DNA from: Castanopsis chinensis
Taxonomy: Eukaryota; Streptophyta; Magnoliopsida; Fagales; Fagaceae
Reading direction: 5' to 3'
DNA length: 64,000 nucleotides
Assembly (NCBI GenBank): GCA_032878915.1
Contig: JAVQMG010000033.1
Span: 62,001 to 126,000, forward strand
The translations under genes were made by a program, and so were the position numbers. Each line of letters starts with the position of its first letter. Position 1 is the first letter of the stretch. Shown here one piece after another: positions 1-12,344 of this stretch. Under the pieces are notes generated by a model. It was given only the letters and a program-made list of their open reading frames with translations. It was not told the origin of the DNA and did not search any database.

Positions 1-150
1 ATATATATATATATATATGTATATATAAAAGGATTTTATTTGCGATCCACTTAAAGCATAGTGTTTAAAGATAAAATTTTCCATTTGTACTTTTCAGCTT
101 GTTGGAGAGCATTCAATAAAACAATAAATGATGATGGATATGACATGAAA

Positions 151-217
151 TCCGCTGTAGCACATTGGCAATTCTCAAAAAAAAAAAAAGAATCCAGATT
201 CAAATCCTGGCAGCGGA
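151..217 (+). repeat. tRNA-like stem-loop, copy 1
   Basis: Seven-base acceptor-like arms TCCGCTG and CAGCGGA pair perfectly. A T-arm-like stem with loop TTCAAAT sits directly before the 3' arm, and the upstream TAGCACATTGG resembles a pol III A box. A T-run (pol III terminator-like) starts five bases after the 3' arm. An A-run replaces the anticodon arm, so it is not a functional tRNA gene. The B box carries one change (GATTCAAATCC). Confidence 0.55.
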
Positions 218-642
218 AACTCTTTTTCTTTTTTTAGTGATTTTATTGGGCCCGCTTAAATTAAAAATAATTAAATAAATATTTAAAAAGAGGTTAATTA
301 TACTCTCCACTTAATTATTTTTTCTTTTTTTTAGTGATTTTATTGGGCCCACTTAAATTAAAAATAATGGAATAAATAGTAAAAAAAAAAAAAGAAAAGT
401 TAATTATACTCTCCACTTAATTATTGAGTCATTTGCAATTCTCCCTTTGACAAGAGACGGTATTTTAATCAATTCAGTATGGAATATAAAGGAAATAATG
501 GTTGATTTTATAATTTTGGGGGAACATTATGATGACCCAATAAATGGAGAAAATTGGAAAAGGTAAAATTTTCCAATTGTACTTTTCAGCTTGTTGGAGA
601 GCATTCAATAAAATAATAAAAAATGATGGACATGGCATGAAA

Positions 643-713
643 TCCGCTGTAGCACATAGGCAATTCTCCACAAAAAAAAAAAAAAGAATCCAGGTTCAAA
701 TCCTGGCAACGGA
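643..713 (+). repeat. tRNA-like stem-loop, copy 2
   Basis: Same layout as the copy at 151. The 5' arm is TCCGCTG and the 3' arm CAACGGA, leaving one C/A mismatch. The B box matches GGTTCAAATCC exactly and a T-run follows. Confidence 0.5.
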
Positions 714-1128
714 AACTCTTTTTTTTTTTTTTAGTGATTTTATTGGGCCCGCTTAAATTAAAAATAATTAAATAAATAGTAAAAAAAGGTTAATTATACT
801 CTCCACTTGGTTATTTTTTCTTTTTTTTAGCGATTTTATTGGGCCTACTTAAATTAAAAATAATTGAATAAATAGTAAAAAAAAGGATAATTATACTCTC
901 CACTTAATTATTGAGTCATTTGCAATTCTCCATTTGACAAGAGACAGTATTTTAATCAATTCAGTATGGAATATAAAGAAAATAATGGTTGATTTTATAA
1001 TTTTGGGGGGACATTATGATGACCCAATAAATGGAGAAAATTGGAAAAGGTAAAAATTTCCAATTGTACTTTTCAGCTTGTTGGAGAGCATTCAATAAAA
1101 CAATAAACAATGATGGATATGACATAAA

Positions 1129-1202
1129 TCTGCTGTAGCAAATTGGCAATTCTTAAAAAAAAAAAAAAAAAAAAAATTCCAGGTTCAAATCCTAGTAGCG
1201 AA
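1129..1202 (+). repeat. tRNA-like stem-loop, copy 3 (degenerate)
   Basis: Both arms have drifted (TCTGCTG and TAGCGAA) and a long A-run fills the middle. The B-box-like GGTTCAAATCC is intact. Confidence 0.45.
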
Positions 1203-1631
1203 AACTCTTTTTCTTTTTCTCTTTTTTTAGTGATTTTATTAGGCCCTCTTAAATTAAAAATAATTAAATAAATAGTAAAAAAAAGGTTAATTATACTCTC
1301 CACTTAATTATTTTTTCTTTTTTTTTTGTGATTTTATTGGACCTACTTAAATTAAAAATAATTGAATAAATAGGTTAAAAAAAAAAGGTTAATTATACTC
1401 TCCACTGAATTATTGAGTCATTTGCAATTCTCCCTTTGACAAGAGACGGTATTTTAATCAATTCAGTATGGAATATAAAGGAAATAATGATTGATTTTAT
1501 AATTTTGGGGGGACATTATGATGACCCAATAAATGGAGAAAATTGGAAAAGGTAAAATTTTCCAATTGTACTTTTCAGCTTATTACAGAACATTCAATAA
1601 AATAATAAACGATGATGGATATGACATAAAA

Positions 1632-1693
1632 TCCGTTGTAGCACATTGGCAATTCTCATAAAAAAGAATCCAGGTTCAAATCCTGTCAACGGA
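1632..1693 (+). repeat. tRNA-like stem-loop, copy 4 with compensated stem
   Basis: The arms read TCCGTTG and CAACGGA and pair perfectly over seven bases. Relative to the copy at 151 both partners of one base pair have changed (C-G to T-A). The B box is exact. Confidence 0.5.
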
Positions 1694-1784
1694 AACCTTT
1701 TTCCTTTTTCCTTTTTTTAGTGATTTTATTGGGCCCGCTTAAATTAAAAATAATTAAATAAATAGTAAAAAAAAAAAAAAAGGT

Positions 1785-2638
1785 TAATTATACTCTCCAC
1801 TGTGAGAGTATAATTATGATGACCCAATAAACAGAGAAAATTGGAAAGGGTAAAATTTTCCAATTTCCTTTTTTTAGTGATTTTATTGGGCCCGCTTAAA
1901 TTAAAAATAATTAAATAAATAGTAAAAAAAAAAAAGGTTAATTATACTCTCCATTGTGAGAGTATAATTATGATGACCCAATTCCTTTTTTTAGTGATTT
2001 TATTGGGCCCGCTTAAATTGCAAATAATTAAAAAAATAGTAAAAAAAAAAATGTTAATTATACTCTCCACTGTGAGAGTATAATTATGATGACCCAATAA
2101 ACAGAGAAAATTGGATAGGGTAAAATTTTCCAATTGTACTTTTTAGCTTGTTGGAGGGCATTCAATAAAATAATAAACGATGATAGATATGACATGAAAA
2201 CCGTTGTAGCACATTAGCAATTCTCAAAAAAAAGAATCCAGGTTCAAATCCTGGCAACGGAAACCTTTTTCCTTTTTTTAGTGATTTTATTGGGCCCGCT
2301 TAAATTAAAAATAATTAAAAAATAGTAAAAAAAAAATGTTAATTATACTCTCCACTGTGAGAGTATAATTATGATGACCCAATAAACAGAGAAAATTGGA
2401 AAGGGTAAAATTTTCCAATTTCCTTTTTTTAGTGATTTTATTGGGCCCGCTTAAATTAAAAATAATTAAATAAATAGTAAAAAAAAAAGGTTAATTATAC
2501 TCTCCATTGTGAGAGTATAATTATGATGACCCAATTCCTTTTTTTAGTGATTTTATTGGGTCCGCTTAAATTGCAAATCATTAAAAAAATAGTAAAAAAA
2601 AAATGTTAATTATACTCTCCTCTGTGAGAGTATAATTA
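1785..2638. repeat. Six perfect 13-bp hairpins in a higher-order repeat
   Basis: TAATTATACTCTC, a 6-base spacer (CACTGT, CATTGT or CTCTGT) and GAGAGTATAATTA form perfect inverted repeats at 1785-1816, 1939-1970, 2055-2086, 2340-2371, 2492-2523 and 2607-2638. The first three and the last three are the same trio repeated, offset by about 552-555 bp. Seen the other way, GAGAGTATAATTA...TAATTATACTCTC are terminal inverted repeats of short elements lying back to back, as in tandem MITE arrays. Confidence 0.85.
2200..2261 (+). repeat. tRNA-like stem-loop, copy 5 with compensated stem
   Basis: The arms ACCGTTG and CAACGGA pair over six bases, with the outermost pair lost. It shares the T-A pair of the copy at 1632. 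The T-stem CCAGG/CCTGG is perfect. Confidence 0.5.
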
Positions 2639-2751
2639 TGATGACCCAATAAACAGAGAAAATTGGAAAAGGTAAAATTTTCCAATTGTACTTTTTAGCT
2701 TGTTGGAGAGCATTCAATAAAATAATAAACGAGGATAGATATGACATGAAA

Positions 2752-2813
2752 ACCGTTGTAGCACAGTAGCAATTCTCAAAAAAAAGAATCCGGGTTCAAA
2801 TCCTGGCAGCAAA
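2752..2813 (+). repeat. tRNA-like stem-loop, copy 6 (degenerate)
   Basis: 5' arm ACCGTTG and 3' arm CAGCAAA no longer pair well. The B-box-like GGTTCAAATCC remains. Confidence 0.4.
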
Positions 2814-3060
2814 AACTTTTTTTCTTTTTTCCTTTATTTAGTGGTTTTATTGGGCCCGCTTATATTAAAAATAATTAAATAAATAGTAAAAATTAAGGTT
2901 AATTATACTCCCCACTTAATTATTGTCATTTGCAATTCTCCCTTTGACAAGAGAGGGTATTTTAATCAATTCAGTATGGAATATAAAAGGAATAATGGTT
3001 GATTTTATAATTTTGAGGGGCCTTTATGATGACCCAATAAATGGTGAAAATGGTAATTAA

Positions 3061-5640
3061 CCCTATTTTTATATATTCTTTACCCGCCCTCATTTTTTCT
3101 TCAATTTTCCGTTCATCTTGAGAAGTTGAATTTTGTATGGGCATGATGAAAAATAATATCCACCTGTTTTTCTTTTCTGCCTCGTTTTCCACACTGCTAA
3201 ACAATTGAGAATATTATTTGCTTTAGAAAAGACAATGGTGATTTGTGTAATCCAAAGAGTTGACTATTTATTAGGAGTTCAAAGTTCTACCGAGGAATGA
3301 ATCCCACAAGACCAAAAAAAAATCCCACAAGACAACCATGTCTAATAATTTATAATTCTTCCTAAAGCATGGCAAAAAAAAAATTGTTGATCTCGAAGAT
3401 TTTTAGGTTCTTAAGAAAAAGAAAGAGAAAAACACGGAATAGAAGTCACATGGATTCACATTCACCAACGTTTTCAGATTTACAGCTAACAGGCACTGAT
3501 CATGATCCTCCATATGGATCATATTATATGCTTAACTAAAGATACAATATACAACAGCCACTAAGATCATTCTCATTAAGAATTGTAAATGCTATAAATG
3601 CTAAATTTTAACATCTAGTTTGTAAAAAGCATACTCCATCAAGAATTGTAAATTTTATTACTTTTGCAATCTAGCTACAGTGGGCATTGTAGCAAAATTG
3701 TAAAAAATAAAAAAAGATTTGTTTAATGGTAGTTGCTAGGTACAAAAAACATGATATAAATGGTAGTTACTTGAAAACATAAAGAAAGAATGAATAAAAC
3801 ATAAAGAAAAGTTCATTGTCTTCCTCGTGGTTCATAAAAAATTTCACACTATAAATGTATAAATTTTTGTCAGATTCAGCACGTCTCTGCTACATTTTCT
3901 AATCACTAAAAGTGGTTTTTATTTATATATAATTAAGATGACAGGAGCTAGCCATTATACTTGTGCATTGCAAAACAAATGCATCAGCTTGAGCAAAACA
4001 GGACTTAAGTTTCTTGCATGACAAGAACCTTGATTCGCTAAAGCCTAAAGGTAAAGTGAGTTTCTGGTTTTCTTATAACACAAGTATTAATCACTGTCTT
4101 CTTAAGAGTTCCGTACTTACAATCAAATATACTATAACTTATACAATTTGTTTGTCTTTTAATTTCTTTTTTCTTGTCCTGCTTGGATTGTAATGAAAAG
4201 CACATGTATTTAAAATATGGTGGTTCATAATTATGCATTCGAACTTATTTTAGTTATATATTTAGCTTCATCTTTTGGTTTCTCGGTGTATATTTGTTTA
4301 TTACAAGCTTCATCGGTAATAAGTTTCAGTTTGTCTTCATCTGAAAATTTACTTCTTCCCCCCTCCCTGTCTTCTTTAGTGTCTGCAATGTAATTTTTGT
4401 AATTCAAAAAATGAAACTCTGCAAGTCAAATAGTGAGGGAAATGCAGTAGAGACTTAAGAAAAGGTAAAGAGGAGGATATGTGCGAGAGAGAATGTAGGA
4501 GATTTATGTGTTTGGCCTTAGAGACTTAAGTCAAACAAAAAATCCCAAAAGGCAACATCTTTACATTTGGTTCTATGTGTAACAATGAGTCCATTGAAGA
4601 GCATACATAGTGGATTATCTGTAGGCTAATCTTAGGCTTTGTTTGGTTGGGAGGAAGGAAAAATGAGATGGTAGAAAATGTAGAGAATATAGAAATATGG
4701 GAAGATAGAAAGTATTTTAGTTTTCCACTCAACCAAACAGACCCTTAGGCTTTATACTAGTTGCACTAAAAGCAGGATTAGATTAGCTAGTAAAATGAAC
4801 ATGCACCGGGATAACACAATAAAATGTACTGAGTCTTGACTAGGATACAATACGCTTTGGCTGTGATATTGATGGGATGTATATGGAGCCATAGCTGTAC
4901 ATTGTCTTGGGATATTCTAGTGGTACTTGAGGGCATGTGTTGGCTATTCTAGTGGTGGTTCTTACATAGTCTTGTAGATCGGATTCCTAGGGATAGAATC
5001 ATGTGTTTTGGTAACAAAAAATAATGTTTTAGAAGGGGAACATCTAAAGTGAGCAATACCAAAGAAAGCTGATATTGCCAACAGAAGGAAGCATTGCTAA
5101 TGCTATAGAGAAAGGACGCAGGAGTGAAGATAAGGAACTAGGAATTTTAGACCAAAAACCCTTGCGGTTTACTTTTAGAGATCATCTACATTCATGCTGG
5201 AAAGCTTCAAACAACTACATCTTAAATATTAAACTTTGCCCCATTTGAAAAGTATATATAATAGACTAACCATTGGATTACAATACTTGTAGTACAAATA
5301 AGAGCAGGATTTCTAGAACAAAAAACTGAAACTAGGATAATATGAATGAATTGGCTTTCGCCAGGATAATACAAGCGCTATAGGAGTTGATATTTTTAAC
5401 ACATTAAACTCTTGAGGACGGTTTGAAAGTGCAATTCCAGAATGCGGTTAACTAAACTACAAATTCCATGTTTTGAGTGTCAGCTGGGATAAAAACAAAG
5501 GCTATATTTCACACGAAATAAAATAGTTTTGTAGGATTAATGTTGGTGAAATTTATGATGAAAACCTATTTGTAATATATTAAGATATGATTGTCAACAT
5601 TTTTAAATTATTCACTTGTTTAATTGTTCTTTCCTGTTAG
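3061..5640. other. Upstream region of the ABCC gene, no gene seen
   Basis: AT-rich DNA without a convincing coding frame. 3178-3420 is a diverged copy of the block at about 24.1-24.43 kb (shared CCACACTGCTAAACAA and TACCGAGGAATGAATCC). A MITE lies at 4629-4750. The polypyrimidine stretch ending in TGTTAG at 5640 could be the acceptor of an intron in the 5' UTR of the downstream gene. Confidence 0.6.
4629..4750. mobile_element. MITE with TIRs like TAGGCTTTGTTTGGTTG
   Basis: The left end TAGGCTTTGTTTGGTTGGG is the inverted counterpart of CAACCAAACAGACCCTTAGG at the right end, enclosing about 80 bp of purine-rich sequence. This end type is common among small non-autonomous DNA transposons of woody plants. 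A diverged relative lies near 62905-63056. Confidence 0.7.
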
Positions 5641-5712
5641 GCTCTATAAATTAGATTGCTTCTCAACAACATAAGGCTTCTTGTTAGAAGTTTCAGCTCT
5701 GAAAGAATAGGA

Positions 5713-8700
5713 ATGGCAAAGGGTTTCTGGACTGTATTCTGTGGGAATTCTGAGTGTTCAAGTGAAGTTGGAAAGAGATGCAGTTATGGTTTTCTATCCA
5801 TAATCGATCCAAATACATGCATCAACAATTGTATGGTCATTTCTGTTAATTTCCTATTTCTGCTCATGTTTGTATATTTGGTCCTTTTTAGATCATTCTT
5901 AAGGAAGAGAATAGAGCCATTACAGTCTAAACGCTTCTCTCCAATTCCGATTTTCTCAGCCATTTTCAATGGTGGTCTGGGTTTGGCTTACTTGGGATCC
6001 GGGTTTTGGATATGTTATAAGGAACTCAATGCAACAGGAACCATCTTACCTTTGCATGGATGGCTAGTAATGCTATTCCAAGGGTTCACATGGTTGATGC
6101 TGGATTTTACAGTAATTATCGACAGCGTACGCCTTCAGCACACCACGACTGCAAAGCTTTGTTCAATTGTAGCCCTCATGTATGTTGGATTCCTCTTCTT
6201 TTCATCTCTTTGGGTCATTATTGTGGAAAAAATGGCAACTATGGAGATGATATTGGATATTTTGTCCCTTCCCGGAGCAATCCTGCTTCTCTTGTGTGTT
6301 TTTCGGGGACACAAGCTTGTGGAAACTGATCCATACTTTAGCTATGATACTTCCTATGCACCTTTGCAAAGTGAAGACGACAATGCCAAAGGTGAAAATT
6401 ATTTTAATGAAAATGTTACTCCTTTTGCAAAAGCCAGATTTCTTAGTACTATGACATTTTGGTGGTTGAATCCATTAATGAAGCAGGGTAAAGAGAAAAT
6501 TCTCGAGGAAAGTAGTATTCCACAGTTAAGGCAGGAAGACCAGGCTCAAACATGCTACTTAATGTTCAAGGAGCAACTAAACAAGCAGAAACAGAAGGAA
6601 ACATATGAATCTCCTTCAATGTTCTCTGTAATATTTTCCTGCCATAAAAGAGAAATTTTAATTTCTGGATTTTTTGCATTGATCAAGGTCCTCACAGTGT
6701 CCACTGGTCCATTGTTTCTTAAAGCCTTCATTGAGATCGCAGATGGCAAAGAAGCTTTTAAATATGAGGGTTATGCACTGGCCGGAGGACTCTTCATGGC
6801 AAAGTGTTTAGAGTCATTCTCTGAGAGGCAATGGTTCTTCCGAACCAGACTGATTGGTCTTCAGGTAAGATCCTCCTTATCTGCAGCTATTTATCAAAAG
6901 CAACTGCAACTCTCAAATGCTGCTAAGGTTACTCATTCTCCTGGCCAGATAATGAATTATGTCACAGTAGATGCCTATAGAATAGGTGAATTCCCATACT
7001 GGTTCCATCAGATATGGTCAACAATCATTCAGCTATGTATTGCCTTATCTATTGTTTACTATGCTATGGGGCTGGCAACTGTTGGAGCTTTAATTGTCAT
7101 CATACTAACTGTGATTGCAACTTCTCCATTAGCCAAATTGCAGCATAAGTATCAGACCAAGCTTATGGTGGCACAAGATAAGAGACTAAAGGCCATTACT
7201 GAAGCTCTTGCAAATATGAAGGTCTTGAAGTTGTATGCCTGGGAGAAACATTTTAAGAATGTCATAGAAGTGTTAAGGAAAGAAGAATCCAAGTGGATAC
7301 TACCAGTTTTATCACAAAAGGGGCATTATGTGTCTTTATTTTGGTCATCTCAAATTTTAGTATCAACTGCCACCTTTTGGTCATGCTACTTCCTTGGAAT
7401 TCCACTCTCTACTAGTAATGTATTCATGTTCCTATCAAGTCTACGCATTGTTCAGGAGCCTATTAGGATGATCCCTGATGTTGCAGGAGTTTTCATCGAA
7501 GCAAAGGTTTCATTAACCAGAATTGTGAAGTTTCTTGAGGCGCCTGAGTTAGAGAACAGAAATACAAGGCAAAAGTGTAATGGGAAAGAGCAAGAGCACT
7601 CCATATTTATGAGGGCCAGTGAAATATCTTGGGAGACTGATTCAGAAAATTTCATACTAAGAAACATTAACTTGTTTGTGAAACCAGGAGAAAATGTAGC
7701 TATTTGTGGAGAGGTTGGATCAGGTAAATCTACCCTTCTAGCTGCAATTCTTGGAGAGGTGCCAAACATCAAGGGCATGGTAAGTAATCATTTATTCCTT
7801 ATCCATGGAGTAGACTAAGCCATCAACTAGATAATTGTATATTTTGAATTTTTCATGAGACTTAGGATTTCCCCCTACAAAATTTCTAGAGCATGCAATA
7901 TTTTCCTGATTAATTATATGCATCAATTACATGTAGATTTCAAAATTCATAAATGATAAAAGCATTAATAAAGCTTCTGGATCTATATTTTCAGGTTACT
8001 GCCTATGGAAAGATAGCATACGTTTCTCAGACATCCTGGATCCAGACAGGGTCTATACAAGAAAACATTCTGTTTGGGTCCCCCATGGATATGCTTAGAT
8101 ATCAAGAAGTGCTTAGAAGATGTTCCCTAATAAAAGACCTTGAGATGCTTCCATATGGTGATCTCACAGAAATAGGAGAAAGAGGAGTTACTCTGAGTGG
8201 TGGACAAAAGCAGCGTGTTCAACTTGCACGTGCACTCTATCAAGATGCAGATTTATATCTCTTGGATGATCCATTCAGCGCTGTTGATGCACATACTTCC
8301 ACCACACTATTTCATGTAATTATTATTTCCATCCATTAGGATTTTTCTAGGAGGACTCTTACTTTCTTTCAAGGAAAGAATTATCTAATATGCCTTGTGT
8401 CCAGGAATATGTGATGGGAGCTCTATCTAGGAAAACAGTCTTGCTGGTGACTCACCAAGTTGACTTCCTTCCTGCATTTGATTCTGTTTTGGTTGGTATA
8501 CCAATGAAATTGTGTTGTTTTCTCAGTGTCTTTCATTTATTTATTAGTTTTAGTTGGGGTTACTTTCACCATTGTGGTCCTGATACCTTTAAAATAACTG
8601 ATAGATTTCATTATCTGCTGAAGTGTTGTGAAAAACTCAAGGACTAAATAAACTTCAATTTTTTTTGCAGTTTATGACTAAAGGGGATATACTAAGAGCA

Positions 8701-11700
8701 TATAAATATGATGAGTTGGCAGCTTCTAGTCAAGAATTTCAAAATCATGTCAGTGCACACCATGACACTGGTGGTTTTGAGAAACAAACCAAGTATGCTT
8801 CTTTTAGAAAATTTGAACCCTCCAAAAGTGAAATCAAGAAGAATTATAACAAGAAGCAATTAATGTCATCTCCAGGAGATCAGTTGATTAATCAAGAAGA
8901 AAGAGAAACTGGAGACACTGGTTTTAAGCCTTACTTACAGTATTTGAATATGAACAAGGGCTTTTTGTACTTCTCCTTGACAACCATATGCCATATCATA
9001 TTCATAGTTGTTCAGATTATTCAAAGCTACTGGTTAGCTGCTCACATCCAGGATTCTCATGTAAATAGAGTAGAACTTATCACAGTTTACTCAGTGATTG
9101 CATGTATCCTAGTACTTTTTTTGTTTCTTAGATCCTTTTACGTAGTTACTTTAAGTTTTGGGGCATCGCATTTGATCTTTTCTACACTGATGACCTCTCT
9201 TTTTCGGGCACCAATGTCATTTTATGACTCAACACCTCTAGGAAGGATTCTCAACCGGGTAAGAGTTCAAAACTAAAATTATATGCTTTCCTTAAGAAAA
9301 ACATAGTTGAACTTACACTAATGGTTACTTTTATAGGTATCGTCTGATTTGACTGTCATCGACCTTGATGTGGCTTTCAAACTAAGTTTCGCTCTTGGGG
9401 CATCTATGATGATGTACACTAGCTATGCAGTATTAGCTCTTCTAACCTGGCCAATCTTGTTTCTCATAATTCCCATGGTTTATCTGACTATACTGTTACA
9501 GGTAATGCATGCACCAATAACAATTAACAGAATCATTCTTTCAAAAAAAAAATTATATTTATTGAAAGGGAACATTACCTTGTCCATGTCTCTGGTAACT
9601 ATTTTGACATATTGCATGACCTATGTATTTACTTGGGGTGTGGCATCAGTGCATTCTCAATTCTCCAATTGGTGGTTTAGTACTTGGTTTTCCAATAGCT
9701 GGACATTTAAGATGTTAGTATTTTCTGATACACTATTTGTCAACTGACATAAGTTAAAACTGGATTTTCTATGTTTCTGAATGTTTACCACATTCTTTGA
9801 TGTCATAATGAAATACTTACAAAATAGAAATCTCCATCAACATCCAGAGGTGTCTTCTTTTTCCTATTATCTGCAGACTTCTCAACAAATAAATACTGAA
9901 CTTGTTTCTGTTTCGAAATATAGAGATACTACTCTGCTTCTGCAAAAGAATTGATGCGAACAGATGGTACAACCAAGTCTTTAATCGCCAGCCATCTTGC
10001 TGAATCCATTGCTGGGGCCATGACAATTAGAGCTTTCGGAGAGGAGGATCGGTTCTTTGTAAAGAACTTGAAGCTTATTGACAGAAACGCAAGTCCATGC
10101 TTTCATAATTTTTCAGCAAACGAATGGCTGATCCAACGTGTGGAAATTCTATGTGCAGTTGTTCTCTCATTCTCAGCACTTTCCATGACTTTGCTTCATC
10201 TTGGAGCTTCTGCCTCTGGTTAGTAATATCAACTTAACCCAATTGAATTCAAATAATCTTACATGTTTCAATTAAATTCTTGCGGTGCTACTACATATCA
10301 TGATTATCAATTCTCTAAGCTTCAGACTCAACATATGCATTTCTTATAAGCAACATGTAAATCCAACCCCTCCAACTAGTAATACAACCCATGCCTTTAC
10401 ACTCGGACCAATGACAACCAAGGCTGCCACTAAAAATACCACTATTCCATTTTCTGTCTCCCAGTAATAGAAGTGGTCTGCTTCTTTTCTGAGTATGTAC
10501 AAACCATCTTAACTGAAGCTCCTTCATCTTTTTTATCTTATCATTTGGGCATTCCTTAGGATTCCTTGCATGAGTTAGTCACTCCAAAATTTGACTTCTT
10601 TATGGTTCTACCCTCACATCCTATAGCTTAGTCAACCAAAGCATCTGTCGGTTTTGCGTCAGCAATATGCACTGACATGCTACAAAATTTGGGATTTATA
10701 AAATCATGGATGGGTAGTACAAGATACAATTATTTTGCTTCTAAAATATAATTGAGCAAGCTATATTACTGATATTGGAGGCTAGTTTATAAATCTATCT
10801 ATACCGTATTTTCTGACCAACATTTACTATGTGATGGCAGGATATGTTGGTATGGCACTGTCATATGGTCTTTCATTAAATGTATATGTTGTTTTTTTTG
10901 TCCTAAACTGGAGCTTGCTAGAAACTTCAATTACATCTGTAGAAAGGCTAGAACAATACATGCATATTCCTAGTGAAGCTGCAGAACAAATAGAAGGATG
11001 CCAACCCATGCACAATTGGCCTGCCGTTGGACAAGTGAAAATATGTGATTTGAAGGTAAACCAAAGAAAAGAAATTGCAAAGAGTATTACTCTATACATC
11101 AACAAGTTCTTGAATTATGGAAATGTATTATTATTATTATTATTATTATATGGCATCAATCAGGTGAGGTATCGGCCCAATGCTCCGCTAGTTCTTCAGG
11201 GGATAAGTTGCGTTTTTGAAGGAGGGCACAAAATTGGGATCGTTGGCCGGACTGGTAGTGGAAAGACAACTCTTATTAGTGCTTTGTTTCGTCTGGTGGA
11301 GCCAACTGAGGGAATGATCATTATAGATGGAATTGACATTTCTACAATTGGGCTTCATGATCTAAGATCACGTCTAGGAATCATACCACAAGATCCAACA
11401 CTCTTTAGTGGGTCAGTGAGATACAATCTAGACCCCCTATCAAATCATACTGATCAGGAAATATGGGAGGTAAGGCTTTTATAACCTGTTTTAATTATTA
11501 GGATGGATTGAGAAAGGTGCATTGCAATCTACCTTGTTAAGTGCTCTTTTGTATTATTACACTCTTTTAATAATAGCTGGATTCAATATTTATAGTCATA
11601 TGGCAGGTTCTAGAAAATGTTATTCAATTTCGATCTACTGTCAACTTGTAGTGGTTAAAGGAAACTAATTGCCATCATATCAACATCCAAGAACTAATAA

Positions 11701-12344
11701 CAGTTGTACTTTGCTTACTCTTTCGAATTAGCTCAGAGTATTTATTTTTGTGTTATAGGTTCTAGGAAAATGTCAGCTTCGAGAGGCTATTTGTGGAAAA
11801 GAGGAGGGCCTGGATTCCTTAGGTAAAAAATTGTGTATGTAAGTTGTCATTTCCTCTGGTTAGAAAATCACAACTAATAATCTACATTGCAGTAATGCAA
11901 GATGGATCAAATTGGAGCCTTGGACAGCGACAATTATTTTGTTTGGGACGTGCGTTACTTAAGAGAAGTCAGATACTAGTGCTTGATGAAGCCACCGCAT
12001 CAATTGACAATGCTACAGACTCTCTTATTCAGAAAACTATACGAACAGAATTCACAAACTGCACTGTAATAACAGTGGCCCATCGGATACCAACTGTCAT
12101 GGACTGCACTAAGGTGCTTGCTATCAGCGATGGTGAGTGATGTACCCCTGAGTTCTTGTTAAAGAACCATACCATCTTATCAACTATAGTGGATTTGATA
12201 TATTATTTTGCATTAACAGGGAATGTAGCAGAGTATGATGAGCCATTAAAGCTGATGAACAAGGAGGGGTCACTTTTTGGTCAGCTTGTCAAGGAATATT
12301 GGTCTCATTCTGCAAGTGGAAGCGTTTACTCAGAAGATTTCTAA
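5713..12344 (+). CDS. ABC transporter C family protein (MRP type, ABCC10-like), 11 exons
   Basis: Full-size ABCC transporter; the family exports glutathione and other conjugates across plant membranes, often the tonoplast. Exons: 5713-7779, 7995-8315, 8405-8491, 8671-9258, 9337-9501, 9924-10218, 10841-11055, 11164-11469, 11759-11822, 11893-12132, 12220-12344; all join in frame with GT-AG borders to give 1490 residues, normal for the subfamily. Order: N-terminal TMD0 (first membrane segment about 39-59), TMD1, NBD1 with Walker A GEVGSGKST (666-674), signature LSGGQ (756-760) and Walker B DLYLLDD (775-781), TMD2, NBD2 with Walker A GRTGSGKT (1274-1281), degenerate signature SLGQ (1378-1381) and Walker B ending D1401-E1402. 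Start chosen at ATG 5713 because MAKGFWTVFCG fits the family start; upstream in-frame sequence lacks an ATG. No broken exon is visible. Substrate cannot be inferred. Confidence 0.95.

Larger units (their letters stand above)
60..3060. repeat. Tandem array of ~490-550 bp AT-rich units
   Basis: Six units begin with the same hairpin-forming motif (AATTGG...TTTTCCAATT) and a block reading CAGCTTGTTGGAGAGCATTC. Anchors at 79, 571, 1058, 1560, 2128 and 2680 give periods of 492, 487, 502, 568 and 552 bp. Each unit carries a tRNA-like stem-loop, one or more copies of a module around TTATTGGGCCCGCTTAAATT, A-runs of variable length and a TAATTATACTCTC block. The last three units are shortened and internally reduplicated. 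No credible protein-coding frame is present; short open frames here are copies of one another. The window starts in a (TA)n run (1-20). Related sequence recurs near 15.2-15.9 and 19.5-20.2 kb, so this is a locally amplified member of a dispersed family. Confidence 0.9.

Noticed and set aside
151..217. A genuine tRNA gene
   Set aside because: The D arm is too short and the anticodon arm is replaced by an A-run in the array copies; the repeated context indicates a tRNA-like repeat.
544..2133. Short open frames in the repeat array as genes
   Set aside because: They recur as near-copies of each other in each repeat unit, on both strands, with homopolymer-coded runs and no domain.
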